Source: Nocardia crassostreae (GTDB lineage: Bacteria > Actinomycetota > Actinomycetes > Mycobacteriales > Mycobacteriaceae). Taken from it: 64,000 nucleotides of DNA. The notes under the pieces are model-generated. The model saw only the letters and a program-made list of their open reading frames with translations, was not told where the DNA came from and made no database searches. The DNA is taken from the NCBI RefSeq assembly GCF_001613405.1, contig NZ_BDCH01000014.1, positions 372,001 through 436,000 of the forward strand, read 5' to 3'. The position numbers were made by a program, and so were the translations under genes. Of the stretch, positions 1 to 7,193 are shown one piece after another (within the stretch, counting starts at the first letter, position 1; each line of letters opens with the position of its first letter).

Positions 1-532
1 AGGACGAAATGCCCAGCGCCCAGACCGCTCCCAGTCCCATGAACGCCGCCGCGCCGAGCGCACGGTAGTCCACGCGCAGGTCGGTGCGGCGCGCGATGGC
101 CCGCGCCAGCAGGCCGCCGAAGACCAGGCTCAGTCCCCAGTTCAGGAAGGAGATCGACATGGACAGGAACGCAACGAAACTCACCGCGCTGGCGGCGGCG
201 CGCGGCACGGTGGCCAGCCGGTCGATGAGCCTGGCGATGGGCGGCGAAGTGGCGATGACGTAGCCGGTGAGCACCACCATGGCCATCTGCAAGGTGAAGG
301 CGGTCAGATCCCAGAACCCGTCGCCGAACGCATTCGCCACCGTGCGCGGCGACGAACCATTGGCCAGCGCGGCCACGGCCACGATGACCACGCCCGCCAG
401 GGCGACGACATACGCGTCGGGGAACCATTTCTCGGTCCACCGAGCGAGCGATTGCGCGATCCGCGCGAGCCCTTTCTCCGAACTGGCCGCCTCGTTCTTG
501 TCGGGGCTGGTGTCTGCGCTGGCGGACGTCAT
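1..532 (-). CDS. Short-chain fatty acid transporter, AtoE/TIGR00366-like (3' end outside window)
   Basis: Partial gene running off the left edge; about 177 N-terminal residues are visible. ATG at 532-530 follows an AGGAGG ribosome site about 8 bases upstream. After a charged cytoplasmic N-terminus the protein reads WTEKWFPDAYVVALAGVV, then GFWDLTAFTLQMAMVVLTGY and SFLNWGLSLVFGGLLARAI, with hydrophobic segments between. This order matches short-chain fatty acid (acetoacetate/butyrate-type) uptake permeases of the AtoE family, integral to the cytoplasmic membrane. Its neighbour, a divergently transcribed acyl-CoA ligase, would fit activation of an imported acid, but that link is inference. Substrate cannot be read from the sequence. 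Confidence 0.75.
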   Translation of the reverse strand, partial: MTSASADTSPDKNEAASSEKGLARIAQSLARWTEKWFPDAYVVALAGVVIVAVAALANGSSPRTVANAFGDGFWDLTAFTLQMAMVVLTGYVIATSPPIARLIDRLATVPRAAASAVSFVAFLSMSISFLNWGLSLVFGGLLARAIARRTDLRVDYRALGAAAFMGLGAVWALGISS

Positions 533-744
533 ACCGGCGTTCCTCCTCTTTCTGCTCTCACACCCGAGCCCGCGCGGCGCGTGTGACGCGCGGCACAGGG
601 CTCGGTCGCCGAGTATCGATCACCCACTCGTGTGCGGACAAGAACGAAAAACGCACGGGGTATCTGCGAATTTGCAGATATATCCCGGCGGAGTCCGCGC
701 GGTTACTGCCCGATTACCGCCGGTCGATACCGTGAGGTGTCGAA

Positions 745-2370
745 ATGCAGTGCGCCACAGCTGTTTCAGGGGATGCCATGACCAAGCCAGCGACACCGGA
801 AACGGTATCGGCAACAGTAGGACTGTCCGCCGCCATCGCCGCCCGTGCGGCGCGGGAACCGGATGCGGTGGCCCTGGTGTGCGCGGGGCGGGAGACGACC
901 TTCGCCACCCTGCACCAGGTCTCGTGCCGGGTCGCCAATGCGCTGCTGGCGGCCGGACTCACGCCGGGGGCGCGGATCGGATATCTCGGCCGCGACAGCG
1001 AGCGGCTCTATCAGCTGCTCATCGCCGCCGCGGATATCGGCGTCGTGCTGGTGCCGGTCAACTGGCGGCTCACGGGCACCGAAATCGCGTACATCCTGGC
1101 CGATTCCGAATGCCGCCTGCTGTTCACCGACGCCGCCGACGAGGCGGTCGCCGTCCAGGCCACGCAGGGTCTCGACGAGCGGGTGGAGTTGGTGCGCATG
1201 GATTCCGGCGGTGTCGCGGGCGCGGGCTTCGCCGCCTGGTACGCCCCCTACGCCAACCATCGTCCGCCCGCCACATCCGACCGGCAGCGGGCGCTGCTGC
1301 AGATGTACACCAGCGGCACCACCGGCAACCCCAAGGGCGTGGTCATCCCGCAACAGAGCCTGTTCGCGGTGCGCGAGGTGCGCGACAGCTCGGATATGCC
1401 GTGGCTCGAGGTACCGCCGGAAGATCGTTGCCTGGTCCTGATTCCCGGCTTCCACATCGCCGGTCTGGCCTGGGCGGTGCAGGGCCTGCTCGACGGGGTC
1501 ACCACCGTCGTCCTGCCCGAGTACACCCCGGCCGCCGCACTGGACGCCATCCGCACCCTCGGCATCACCGCCGTCTGCGGAGTCCCGGTCATGCTGCTGC
1601 TGGTGCTGGCCGAACCGGGCGTCACCCCCGCGGATTTCACCGGCCTGCGCCAGGTCGCCTACGGCGGCTCCCCCATGCCCGAACAGATGCTCGCCCTGTG
1701 CATGTCGCTCTACGGCTGCGAATTCCTCCAGTTCTACGGCATGACCGAAACCGCCACCCCCATCACCTTCCTGCCGCCGTGCGACCACACCCCCGGCAAT
1801 CCGCGCCTGCGTTCGGCCGGGGCCGCCTACGCCGGATCCGAGATCATGATCCTGGACAAGGCCGGAAATGCCTTGCCGCCCGACGAAATCGGCGAAGTCG
1901 TGGTGCGCGGCCCCGCCATGATGCTCGAGCACTTCCGCAACCCCTGCGCCACCGCCGACACCCTGGTCGACGGCTGGCTGCACACCGGCGACGCGGGCCG
2001 CCTGGACGCCGACGGTTACCTGTTCATCTGCGACCGCATCAAGGACATGATCATTATCGCCGGGGAGAACGTCTACCCCGCCGAAGTGGAGAACGCCCTC
2101 GTCGCCCACCCCACCGTCCGCGAAGCGGCAGTGGTCGGCGCCCCCGACGACCGCTGGGGCGAACGCATCCACGCCTTCGTCGCCTTCCACCCCGGCCAGA
2201 CCGCCACCCCCCACGAACTCCTCATATTCCTCCGCGACAAACTCCCCTCCTTCAAACTCCCCCAGCAGATCGACATCCTCGACGCCGTCCCCCGCAATGC
2301 CAGCGGCAAAATCCTCCGCCGCCGCCTGCGCGAACCGTTCTGGCAGGGCCGCGACCGCGCCGTGAACTGA
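745..2370 (+). CDS. Acyl-CoA synthetase (class I adenylate-forming, FadD-like)
   Basis: ATP-dependent ligase that activates a carboxylic acid as acyl-AMP and then acyl-CoA; cytoplasmic. About 541 residues, a full-length family member. The phosphate-binding motif YTSGTTGNPKGVV lies near residue 190, YGMTE near 330, the hinge region GDAGRLDADGYLFICDR near 420, and the catalytic lysine motif ASGKILRR close to the C-terminus. All core motifs are intact, unlike the second AMP-ligase near 40.1 kb. Two starts are possible: ATG 745 (GAGG upstream) and ATG 778 (AGGGG upstream), the latter giving a more typical N-terminus. It converges on the hydrolase at 2407. Substrate is unknown; it could supply the nearby PKS locus but nothing proves this. 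Confidence 0.85.
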   Translation: MQCATAVSGDAMTKPATPETVSATVGLSAAIAARAAREPDAVALVCAGRETTFATLHQVSCRVANALLAAGLTPGARIGYLGRDSERLYQLLIAAADIGVVLVPVNWRLTGTEIAYILADSECRLLFTDAADEAVAVQATQGLDERVELVRMDSGGVAGAGFAAWYAPYANHRPPATSDRQRALLQMYTSGTTGNPKGVVIPQQSLFAVREVRDSSDMPWLEVPPEDRCLVLIPGFHIAGLAWAVQGLLDGVTTVVLPEYTPAAALDAIRTLGITAVCGVPVMLLLVLAEPGVTPADFTGLRQVAYGGSPMPEQMLALCMSLYGCEFLQFYGMTETATPITFLPPCDHTPGNPRLRSAGAAYAGSEIMILDKAGNALPPDEIGEVVVRGPAMMLEHFRNPCATADTLVDGWLHTGDAGRLDADGYLFICDRIKDMIIIAGENVYPAEVENALVAHPTVREAAVVGAPDDRWGERIHAFVAFHPGQTATPHELLIFLRDKLPSFKLPQQIDILDAVPRNASGKILRRRLREPFWQGRDRAVN

Positions 2371-2406
2371 TTCCGGTCCGAGCAGCCGGATCAGCGCACA
2401 CCCGGT

Positions 2407-3381
2407 CTATCGGTCCGTTCCACCCGCGCTGCTCGTATTCTCACGCGGCGTCGCCGCCCACTCGCGGAGCGCGGCGACGAACTCCTCGGGTGCGTCGGAC
2501 TCCACGTAAGTGCCTGCGCCTTCGACGATCACGGTTGTGTGGTCGCTGAACGTGGCTTCGAGGCGCTCACGTTCCAGCGGGCGGAAGGCGATATCGGCGT
2601 CGCCCCACACGATGAGTGTCGGCAGGTGGGCGATGTCGGCGAGACCGACCTCGACCTCGGCGAAGAAGGCCCGGCTGGCGAGGACCCGGCCGGGGAGCAC
2701 GGCGGAGGCCTGGCGCCGCTCGGGGGTGTTCAGCGCCCGGCGGTAGTGAGCCATCTCGGCCGCGGTCGGTGTGCGCCTGCGATGGCCGGTGGGGATGAAC
2801 ACGTTGACGAGCAGGTTCAACTTCCGGACCAGGAAGCGGCTCGCGGGGTTGCCGATGATGTGGGAGAAGGCCTCGAAGTGGAGGACGCCGTTGACGGGCC
2901 AGGCCCAGGTGTTGGCGAGCACCAGCCGGTCGAAGACATCCGGCCGCCGCTGCGCGGTGGCCAGGCCGATCAGGCCGCCCCAGTCCTGCCCGACCAGCGT
3001 GACCCCCTCGAGCCCGAGCGCATCGACGAACCCGGTGACCACGTCGGCATGCTCCTCGGGCAGATAGCGATACCCGGGCTTCGGCGTCGACAGCCCGAAG
3101 CCCGGGTAATCGAGTGCGACGCACCGGAAGTCGTCGCGCAACGCGCGGATCACCTCGCGCCAGAGGAACGACCAGGTCGGATTGCCGTGCAAGAACAGCA
3201 ATGTGGGACCCGACCCCTCGTCCACGTAATGCACGGTGTGTCCGTCGATCTCGACGAAGCGGCTCTCGAACGGGAACAGCTCGTCGTCGACCCAGGCGGG
3301 CCGCACACTCTCGGTGGTATCGGCGATGGCGGCCCCCTTTTCGGCTCGGTCGCACGGTAGACGTGAGTTTTTCACGTGCAC
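2407..3381 (-). CDS. Alpha/beta hydrolase of the haloalkane dehalogenase-like family, catalytic His missing
   Basis: The fold is clear: HGNPTWSFLWR (oxyanion region), GQDWGG nucleophile elbow with Asp rather than Ser, WAWPV after it, and IVWGDADIAF. Asp nucleophile plus the adjacent Trp is typical of haloalkane dehalogenases. The C-terminal motif where the catalytic His normally sits (AGH-F/Y) reads GAGTYVESDAPEE, so Thr replaces His and hydrolysis of the covalent intermediate should fail as read. Length about 320 aa is slightly long; the GTG start at 3381 lies within the divergent inverted-repeat region, so the true start is probably 20 or more codons further in. Divergent from an HxlR-type regulator that may control it. 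Confidence 0.75.
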   Translation of the reverse strand: MHVKNSRLPCDRAEKGAAIADTTESVRPAWVDDELFPFESRFVEIDGHTVHYVDEGSGPTLLFLHGNPTWSFLWREVIRALRDDFRCVALDYPGFGLSTPKPGYRYLPEEHADVVTGFVDALGLEGVTLVGQDWGGLIGLATAQRRPDVFDRLVLANTWAWPVNGVLHFEAFSHIIGNPASRFLVRKLNLLVNVFIPTGHRRRTPTAAEMAHYRRALNTPERRQASAVLPGRVLASRAFFAEVEVGLADIAHLPTLIVWGDADIAFRPLERERLEATFSDHTTVIVEGAGTYVESDAPEEFVAALREWAATPRENTSSAGGTDR

Positions 3382-3394
3382 TTGAGAAACTCAA
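3361..3394. promoter_or_regulatory. Divergent operator with two inverted repeats (HxlR candidate site)
   Basis: Between the hydrolase and the HxlR regulator lie two short inverted repeats: ACGTGA-5 nt-TCACGT at 3361-3377 and TTGAG-AAA-CTCAA at 3382-3394. Their place just upstream of the regulator start (3405) fits autoregulation plus control of the divergent hydrolase. Function is inferred from position only. Confidence 0.45.
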
Positions 3395-3404
3395 GCAGAA
3401 GGAC

Positions 3405-4020
3405 ATGATGCGTAGTTACGGCCAGTACTGCGGGCTCGCCCGGTCCCTCGAAGTGGTCGGCGACCGGTGGAATCTGCTCATCGTCCGCCAACTCCTCATC
3501 GCGCCCGCCCGCTACCGGGACCTGATCGACGGACTCCCCGGCATCGCGACCAACCTGCTCGCGGATCGGCTGCGCGACCTCGAGGCCACAGGTGTGATCG
3601 AGCGGCGCCTGACCGGCGCGGGCAGCGTGGTCGAGTACGTCCTCACGCCGTGGGGCGCCGAGCTACGCACGCCGATCGAGAGCCTCATCCGCTGGTCCAC
3701 GCCGCTCATGGTCCGCGGCCCCGGCGGCGATTCCTTCCGCCCCGAGTGGCTCGCCCTCGCTGTCCCCGCGCTGCTCGACACCCGGGTGAAGGTCCGCGCC
3801 GCGGCGACTGTCGGCCTCGAGATCGGCGGCCCGCCACTCCGGCTCCGGGTTCGAGGTCGGCCCGCACGACGGCGGCGACCTCGACGCCACCGTCCACGCC
3901 GACCCCGCCTGCCTTCTCGGGCTCGCCGCGGGCGCCCTCATTCTCGGTGACGCCCGCGCGCTCGGCCTGGTCGAGATCGACGGCGACGAGTCCGTCGTGC
4001 GCACCGTCTTCGCCGCCTGA
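3405..4020 (+). pseudogene. HxlR-family winged-helix regulator with C-terminal SCP2-like part, frameshifted
   Basis: Starts ATG 3405 (tandem ATG ATG) after AGAAGGA. The first about 145 residues are a clear HxlR winged helix: GQYCGLARSLEVVGDRWNLL, then FRDLI-type YRDLIDGLPGIATNLL and RLRDLEATGVIERR. This frame continues to VGLEIGGPPLRLRV (about 3855) and then degenerates into Arg-rich nonsense. The expected C-terminal SCP2-like tail (FEVGPHDGGDLDATVHADP, ending TVFAA) continues in the +1 frame and stops at TGA 4018-4020. A single-base indel at about 3835-3860 is the simplest explanation. As read, the DNA-binding part is intact and the tail altered, so the protein could still bind DNA. It is divergent from the hydrolase at 2407. 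Confidence 0.75.
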
Positions 4021-4120
4021 CGGAGCCGGTTCTAAGGGTGCCGGTCGTAGGGGTACTGGCCGGTGCCTCGGTGCGACACCATCGGGGTCGACAGCGAAGG
4101 GCGGAGCGGAGGGCAGCACC

Positions 4121-4816
4121 GTGGAATTCCGTGTTCTCGGCGCACTGGACATCAGATCCGGTGGGAGCAGGCTCGATCTGGGCGGGCTGACCCGGCGGGC
4201 CGTGCTCGGGTATCTGCTGTTGCACGATAATCAGGCGGTGTCGGCCATTCGGAAGACCCTCGGCGACGGGGATGGTGCGGTGCTGCTCACCGAGAATCCA
4301 GGATATCGGCTGCGGGTGGATCCGGATGCGGTGGATCTCAATCGTTTTCGGCGGTTCGCCGAACAGGGGCGGTCCGCCCTGCTGGCGGGGGCGGCCGATC
4401 CGGGGCGGGAGTGCTTGCGGGCGGCCGTGGGGATGTGGTCGGGGGCGGCGCTGGCCGATCTGGTGGAGGCCGGGATCGACTGGAACGAGTTGACCGCGCT
4501 CGAGGATGAACGCCTCAATGTCTACGAGGACTGCCTGGAGGCGGAGTTGGCGGTCGGGCGGCATCGGGAGATCACTCCCGAACTCGAGATGCTCACGGCG
4601 ACAGCGCCTTTGCGGGAGGGGTTTCATCGGCAGTACATGCTGGCGCTGTACCGGTCCGGTCGGCAGGCCGAGGCCCTGCGGGTGTATCACCGCTCGCGGG
4701 CGACGCTGGTCGAGCATCTCGGGATCGAGCCGGGCCGGGATCTGCGGCGGCTGCACCGGCTAATTCTCGCGCAGGACTCGTGCCTGCAGTCCCGGCAGTT
4801 TCGTCCGACGGCGTGA
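4121..4816 (+). CDS. SARP-family regulator (BTAD protein) with a gap in its DNA-binding domain
   Basis: GTG 4121 follows GGAGGG. The product (231 aa) opens as a SARP winged helix (EFRVLGALDIRSGG, RAVLGYLLLHDNQAVS), jumps to IRKTLG, GAVLLTENPGYRLRV, and continues through a complete bacterial transcriptional activation domain (VDLNRFRRFAEQGR to LGIEPGRDLRRLHRLIL). About 27 residues that normally carry the recognition helix (the DRLIDALWG-type segment and the VYVSRLR turn) are absent without a frame change. SARPs normally activate secondary-metabolite operons; here the neighbouring oxidoreductase-AfsA-PKS operon is the obvious target. With the recognition helix missing, DNA binding is doubtful. 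It converges on the oxidoreductase gene at 4830. Confidence 0.8.
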   Translation: MEFRVLGALDIRSGGSRLDLGGLTRRAVLGYLLLHDNQAVSAIRKTLGDGDGAVLLTENPGYRLRVDPDAVDLNRFRRFAEQGRSALLAGAADPGRECLRAAVGMWSGAALADLVEAGIDWNELTALEDERLNVYEDCLEAELAVGRHREITPELEMLTATAPLREGFHRQYMLALYRSGRQAEALRVYHRSRATLVEHLGIEPGRDLRRLHRLILAQDSCLQSRQFRPTA

Positions 4817-4829
4817 GCCGGACGCGGCC

Positions 4830-6158
4830 TCAGGCGGTCGCGATGGTGAGCCGGTTCCGGACCCGTTGGGCGGCTTCGACTCCCGAGCGGCAGCAGGCTT
4901 CCAGGGCGGCGCCGCGCAGATAGTCTCCGGCCAGTTCCAGTCCCTCGACACCGGCGACCTGATCGCCAACGCGGTCCAGGAAGGCGCCGTGATCGGGCAC
5001 GTAGGCGCAGTAGGCGGCCTCCCAGATGCGTTTGACCATGGCCTTGCGCGCGATGCGGGTGTGGCCCAGCAGTGCGAACAAGCGCTGCTCGGCGTCGTCG
5101 ATCCAGGCGTCGAGGAGGTCCTCGGTGGGCGCGGGGCGCGCCAGGCGGCCGCTGAAGGTGTAGCGGACGATATCGAGGTCGTCGACCCCGTACACCCCGG
5201 CATTGCTGCACGGGCCGTCGTCGAGCACGATGGCGCGGACCTTCGCCCCGAAGACGGGGCGCTCATAGTGCACCAGGACCACCGCGGCCGGGAAATAGCG
5301 CACCGGTTCCAGCATTTCGCTCAAGCGCGGCAGGTCGCCCTTCACGATGTCGGCGGTCGCGTACGCCGGTGTGGCCAGCACGACGGTGTCGTAGGGGTGT
5401 TCGGTCACCGGTCCCCCGTCGATGCTGACCGCCAGCCCGGTCACGCGGTCGCCCTCCATGATCAGCCGTTCCACCCGCGCGCCGGTGTGTGCCGTGACGC
5501 GCTGGATCAGTGCGGCGATGGCGGGGCCGATGCCGTCGGTGAGCTGATCGTAGGTGTCCATGATCATCGACAGATTTGTGCCGAAGGTGCCCAGGTACAC
5601 CTCGTCGGGTTCCGCGCCGTTCATGCGAACAGTCGTGGGCCGGAACATCTTCCGCACGATATCGGGGCCGAAATGCGCGGCCAGGAGCCGGTCGTCGGAG
5701 GCGGCGGCGAGTTTGGCGAAGGCGGGTGCGCCGAGGAAGCGGTTGGTCTCGTCGCGCCGCACCAGCAGGCCCAGCCAGGCCAGCTTCACCAGATCGCGCA
5801 CCGAGCCGAGCCGCCGCAGCCGGGTCAGTTTGTCCCACGGCGACTGGGTGCTGGCGAGGGTCAGCAACTGTCCGTCGACCACGCGGGAGGTATTGATGCC
5901 GAACATTTCATAGCGCGGCGTCTCCAGCCGCGCGAGGAAGTTGCGCAGCGCCGAGTACTTGTGCCCGAGGTTCTTGCCGCCGGTCATGACGGGCCGGTCA
6001 CCGAGCCGGTCGACCCCGAAACGGCCGCCGAGCACCGGCATCCGGTCGTAGAGGTCGACGCGGCAACCGGCCTCGTGCAGTTCCAGGGCGGCCGACATAC
6101 CGGCCATGCCTGCGCCGACCACCGCGATCCGCGGCTGGGCGAATACCGGGTTGTTCAT
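4830..6158 (-). CDS. FAD-dependent amine-oxidase-fold oxidoreductase (copy 1 of the PKS locus)
   Basis: About 442 aa from ATG 6158, which has a GAGGAG site and overlaps the AfsA-type gene stop by four bases (ATGA), so translation is probably coupled. The N-terminal dinucleotide site is IAVVGAGMAGMSAALELHEAG with the acidic VDLYDR end. The last FAD contact is GLELAGDYLRGAALEA near the C-terminus. Both features mark the phytoene desaturase / protoporphyrinogen oxidase / amine oxidase superfamily. A paralogue sits at 29420-30667 and shares RPTTVRMNGAEPDEV-like and YTFSGR blocks. Last gene of the operon that includes both PKS genes, so a role in oxidation or aromatisation of the polyketide is likely but inferred. 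Confidence 0.8.
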   Translation of the reverse strand: MNNPVFAQPRIAVVGAGMAGMSAALELHEAGCRVDLYDRMPVLGGRFGVDRLGDRPVMTGGKNLGHKYSALRNFLARLETPRYEMFGINTSRVVDGQLLTLASTQSPWDKLTRLRRLGSVRDLVKLAWLGLLVRRDETNRFLGAPAFAKLAAASDDRLLAAHFGPDIVRKMFRPTTVRMNGAEPDEVYLGTFGTNLSMIMDTYDQLTDGIGPAIAALIQRVTAHTGARVERLIMEGDRVTGLAVSIDGGPVTEHPYDTVVLATPAYATADIVKGDLPRLSEMLEPVRYFPAAVVLVHYERPVFGAKVRAIVLDDGPCSNAGVYGVDDLDIVRYTFSGRLARPAPTEDLLDAWIDDAEQRLFALLGHTRIARKAMVKRIWEAAYCAYVPDHGAFLDRVGDQVAGVEGLELAGDYLRGAALEACCRSGVEAAQRVRNRLTIATA

Positions 6159-7177
6159 GAGCTGTCTCCTCGGGATGCCGCGGCGGGGGCCGGGTCGAGC
6201 CACGATTCGGGAGAACCGGTGGCGATGTCGATGCGGCAACCCGCGATGCGGGCGCCGAACTGGATGAGTTCGAGATGTATTTCGGCCGAGTCCATCTCGT
6301 CGTCGCGATCGATTCGGGTGGTGAACATCAGGGGCGCGCCGAACTCGGCGAAGCCGGTGAAATCGGCCTCCAGCACCACGAGCGCGGGCCCGGTGGGCGC
6401 GGGATCGAGGTGCGCCGCCGCGGTGTCGTCGCCGACCCCCAGCAGGGCGGCCTGCCGGAAACCTTCCAGCAGCAGCGGTCCGGGCACATGATCGTAGGGG
6501 TGGTTGAAGAAGGCCGGATGCCGTTGGTCCACCACGAGTTCCAGACCGTCGGGGCCATCGGCGATCACCACATTGCGGGCATCCCGGCGGCCCACCCGCG
6601 CGGGCGCGACCGGCGCCCGCCGCCTGCCGCCGCCCGCCGTGGACGGGCGCTGCGCGCGCTGATGCCGCCGCAGGTCGGCGTAGGCCTCGGCAGGGAAGGC
6701 GACGCCACCGCCATGGACGGTGACCGCGACCGCGCCACCGACAGCCACCGTGGCGGTGAACCCGTGATCGGTGAGAAACGCACTGCCCGCGGTGAGATCG
6801 GTACGCAACTGCACGATGCCCTCGAGCGGGGTGGCGCCATCGTCGTGCAGGGCACTGCGATCCTCGACCTCCACCGCGGCGCGTTGCAGGCTCAGGGCGG
6901 TGCCCGGCGGCAGGTTCAGATAGCGGTGCCCGACCACGGTCATGGTCTGCCGCACCGCCTCCACCAGCGCGAGCGGATTGTGCAGTCCGGCGGGGCGATC
7001 CGACCAGAGCAGGTGGGTCCGTGGAATCTGCACCGCGGCAAGGTATTCCCCGCTGCCCGCCGAGGCGGTATCGGTGACGAACACCTCGCCCACACAGCGG
7101 CGGTGCGCCAGGGAGCGGGGCACGGTCCGCTCGAAACCCAGGCCGCCCGCGGGTGTGTCTTGTTGGGGTGCGATCAT
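6155..7177 (-). CDS. AfsA-family gamma-butyrolactone synthase-like protein
   Basis: 340 aa with two AfsA hot-dog repeats. The first has VPRSLAHRRCVGEVFVTD and, after a VEAVRQTM segment, GHRYLNLP. The second has HPAFFNHPYDHVPGPLLLEG followed by FRQAALL. These are the paired signatures of A-factor synthase and relatives (AfsA, ScbA, BarX), which transfer a beta-ketoacyl chain to dihydroxyacetone phosphate. ATG 7177 follows AAGGAG. It lies directly downstream of the KS-AT-ACP PKS in the same operon, an unusual position for a stand-alone signal gene: its substrate could be the beta-ketoacyl-ACP of that PKS. No cognate TetR receptor was seen in the window. Signal synthesis versus structural biosynthesis cannot be decided from sequence. 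Confidence 0.85.
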   Translation of the reverse strand: MIAPQQDTPAGGLGFERTVPRSLAHRRCVGEVFVTDTASAGSGEYLAAVQIPRTHLLWSDRPAGLHNPLALVEAVRQTMTVVGHRYLNLPPGTALSLQRAAVEVEDRSALHDDGATPLEGIVQLRTDLTAGSAFLTDHGFTATVAVGGAVAVTVHGGGVAFPAEAYADLRRHQRAQRPSTAGGGRRRAPVAPARVGRRDARNVVIADGPDGLELVVDQRHPAFFNHPYDHVPGPLLLEGFRQAALLGVGDDTAAAHLDPAPTGPALVVLEADFTGFAEFGAPLMFTTRIDRDDEMDSAEIHLELIQFGARIAGCRIDIATGSPESWLDPAPAAASRGDSS

Positions 7178-7193
7178 CGCGTCTCCTTTCCGG

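Noticed and set aside
267..2549. 760-aa plus-strand frame over the transporter and the acyl-CoA ligase
   Set aside because: Arg/Pro/His-rich shadow of two real genes; no family motifs.
3467..4120. Upstream extension of the SARP frame to 3467
   Set aside because: The extension overlaps the HxlR gene in another frame and is Arg/Pro-rich; GTG 4121 has a ribosome site and starts the SARP fold.
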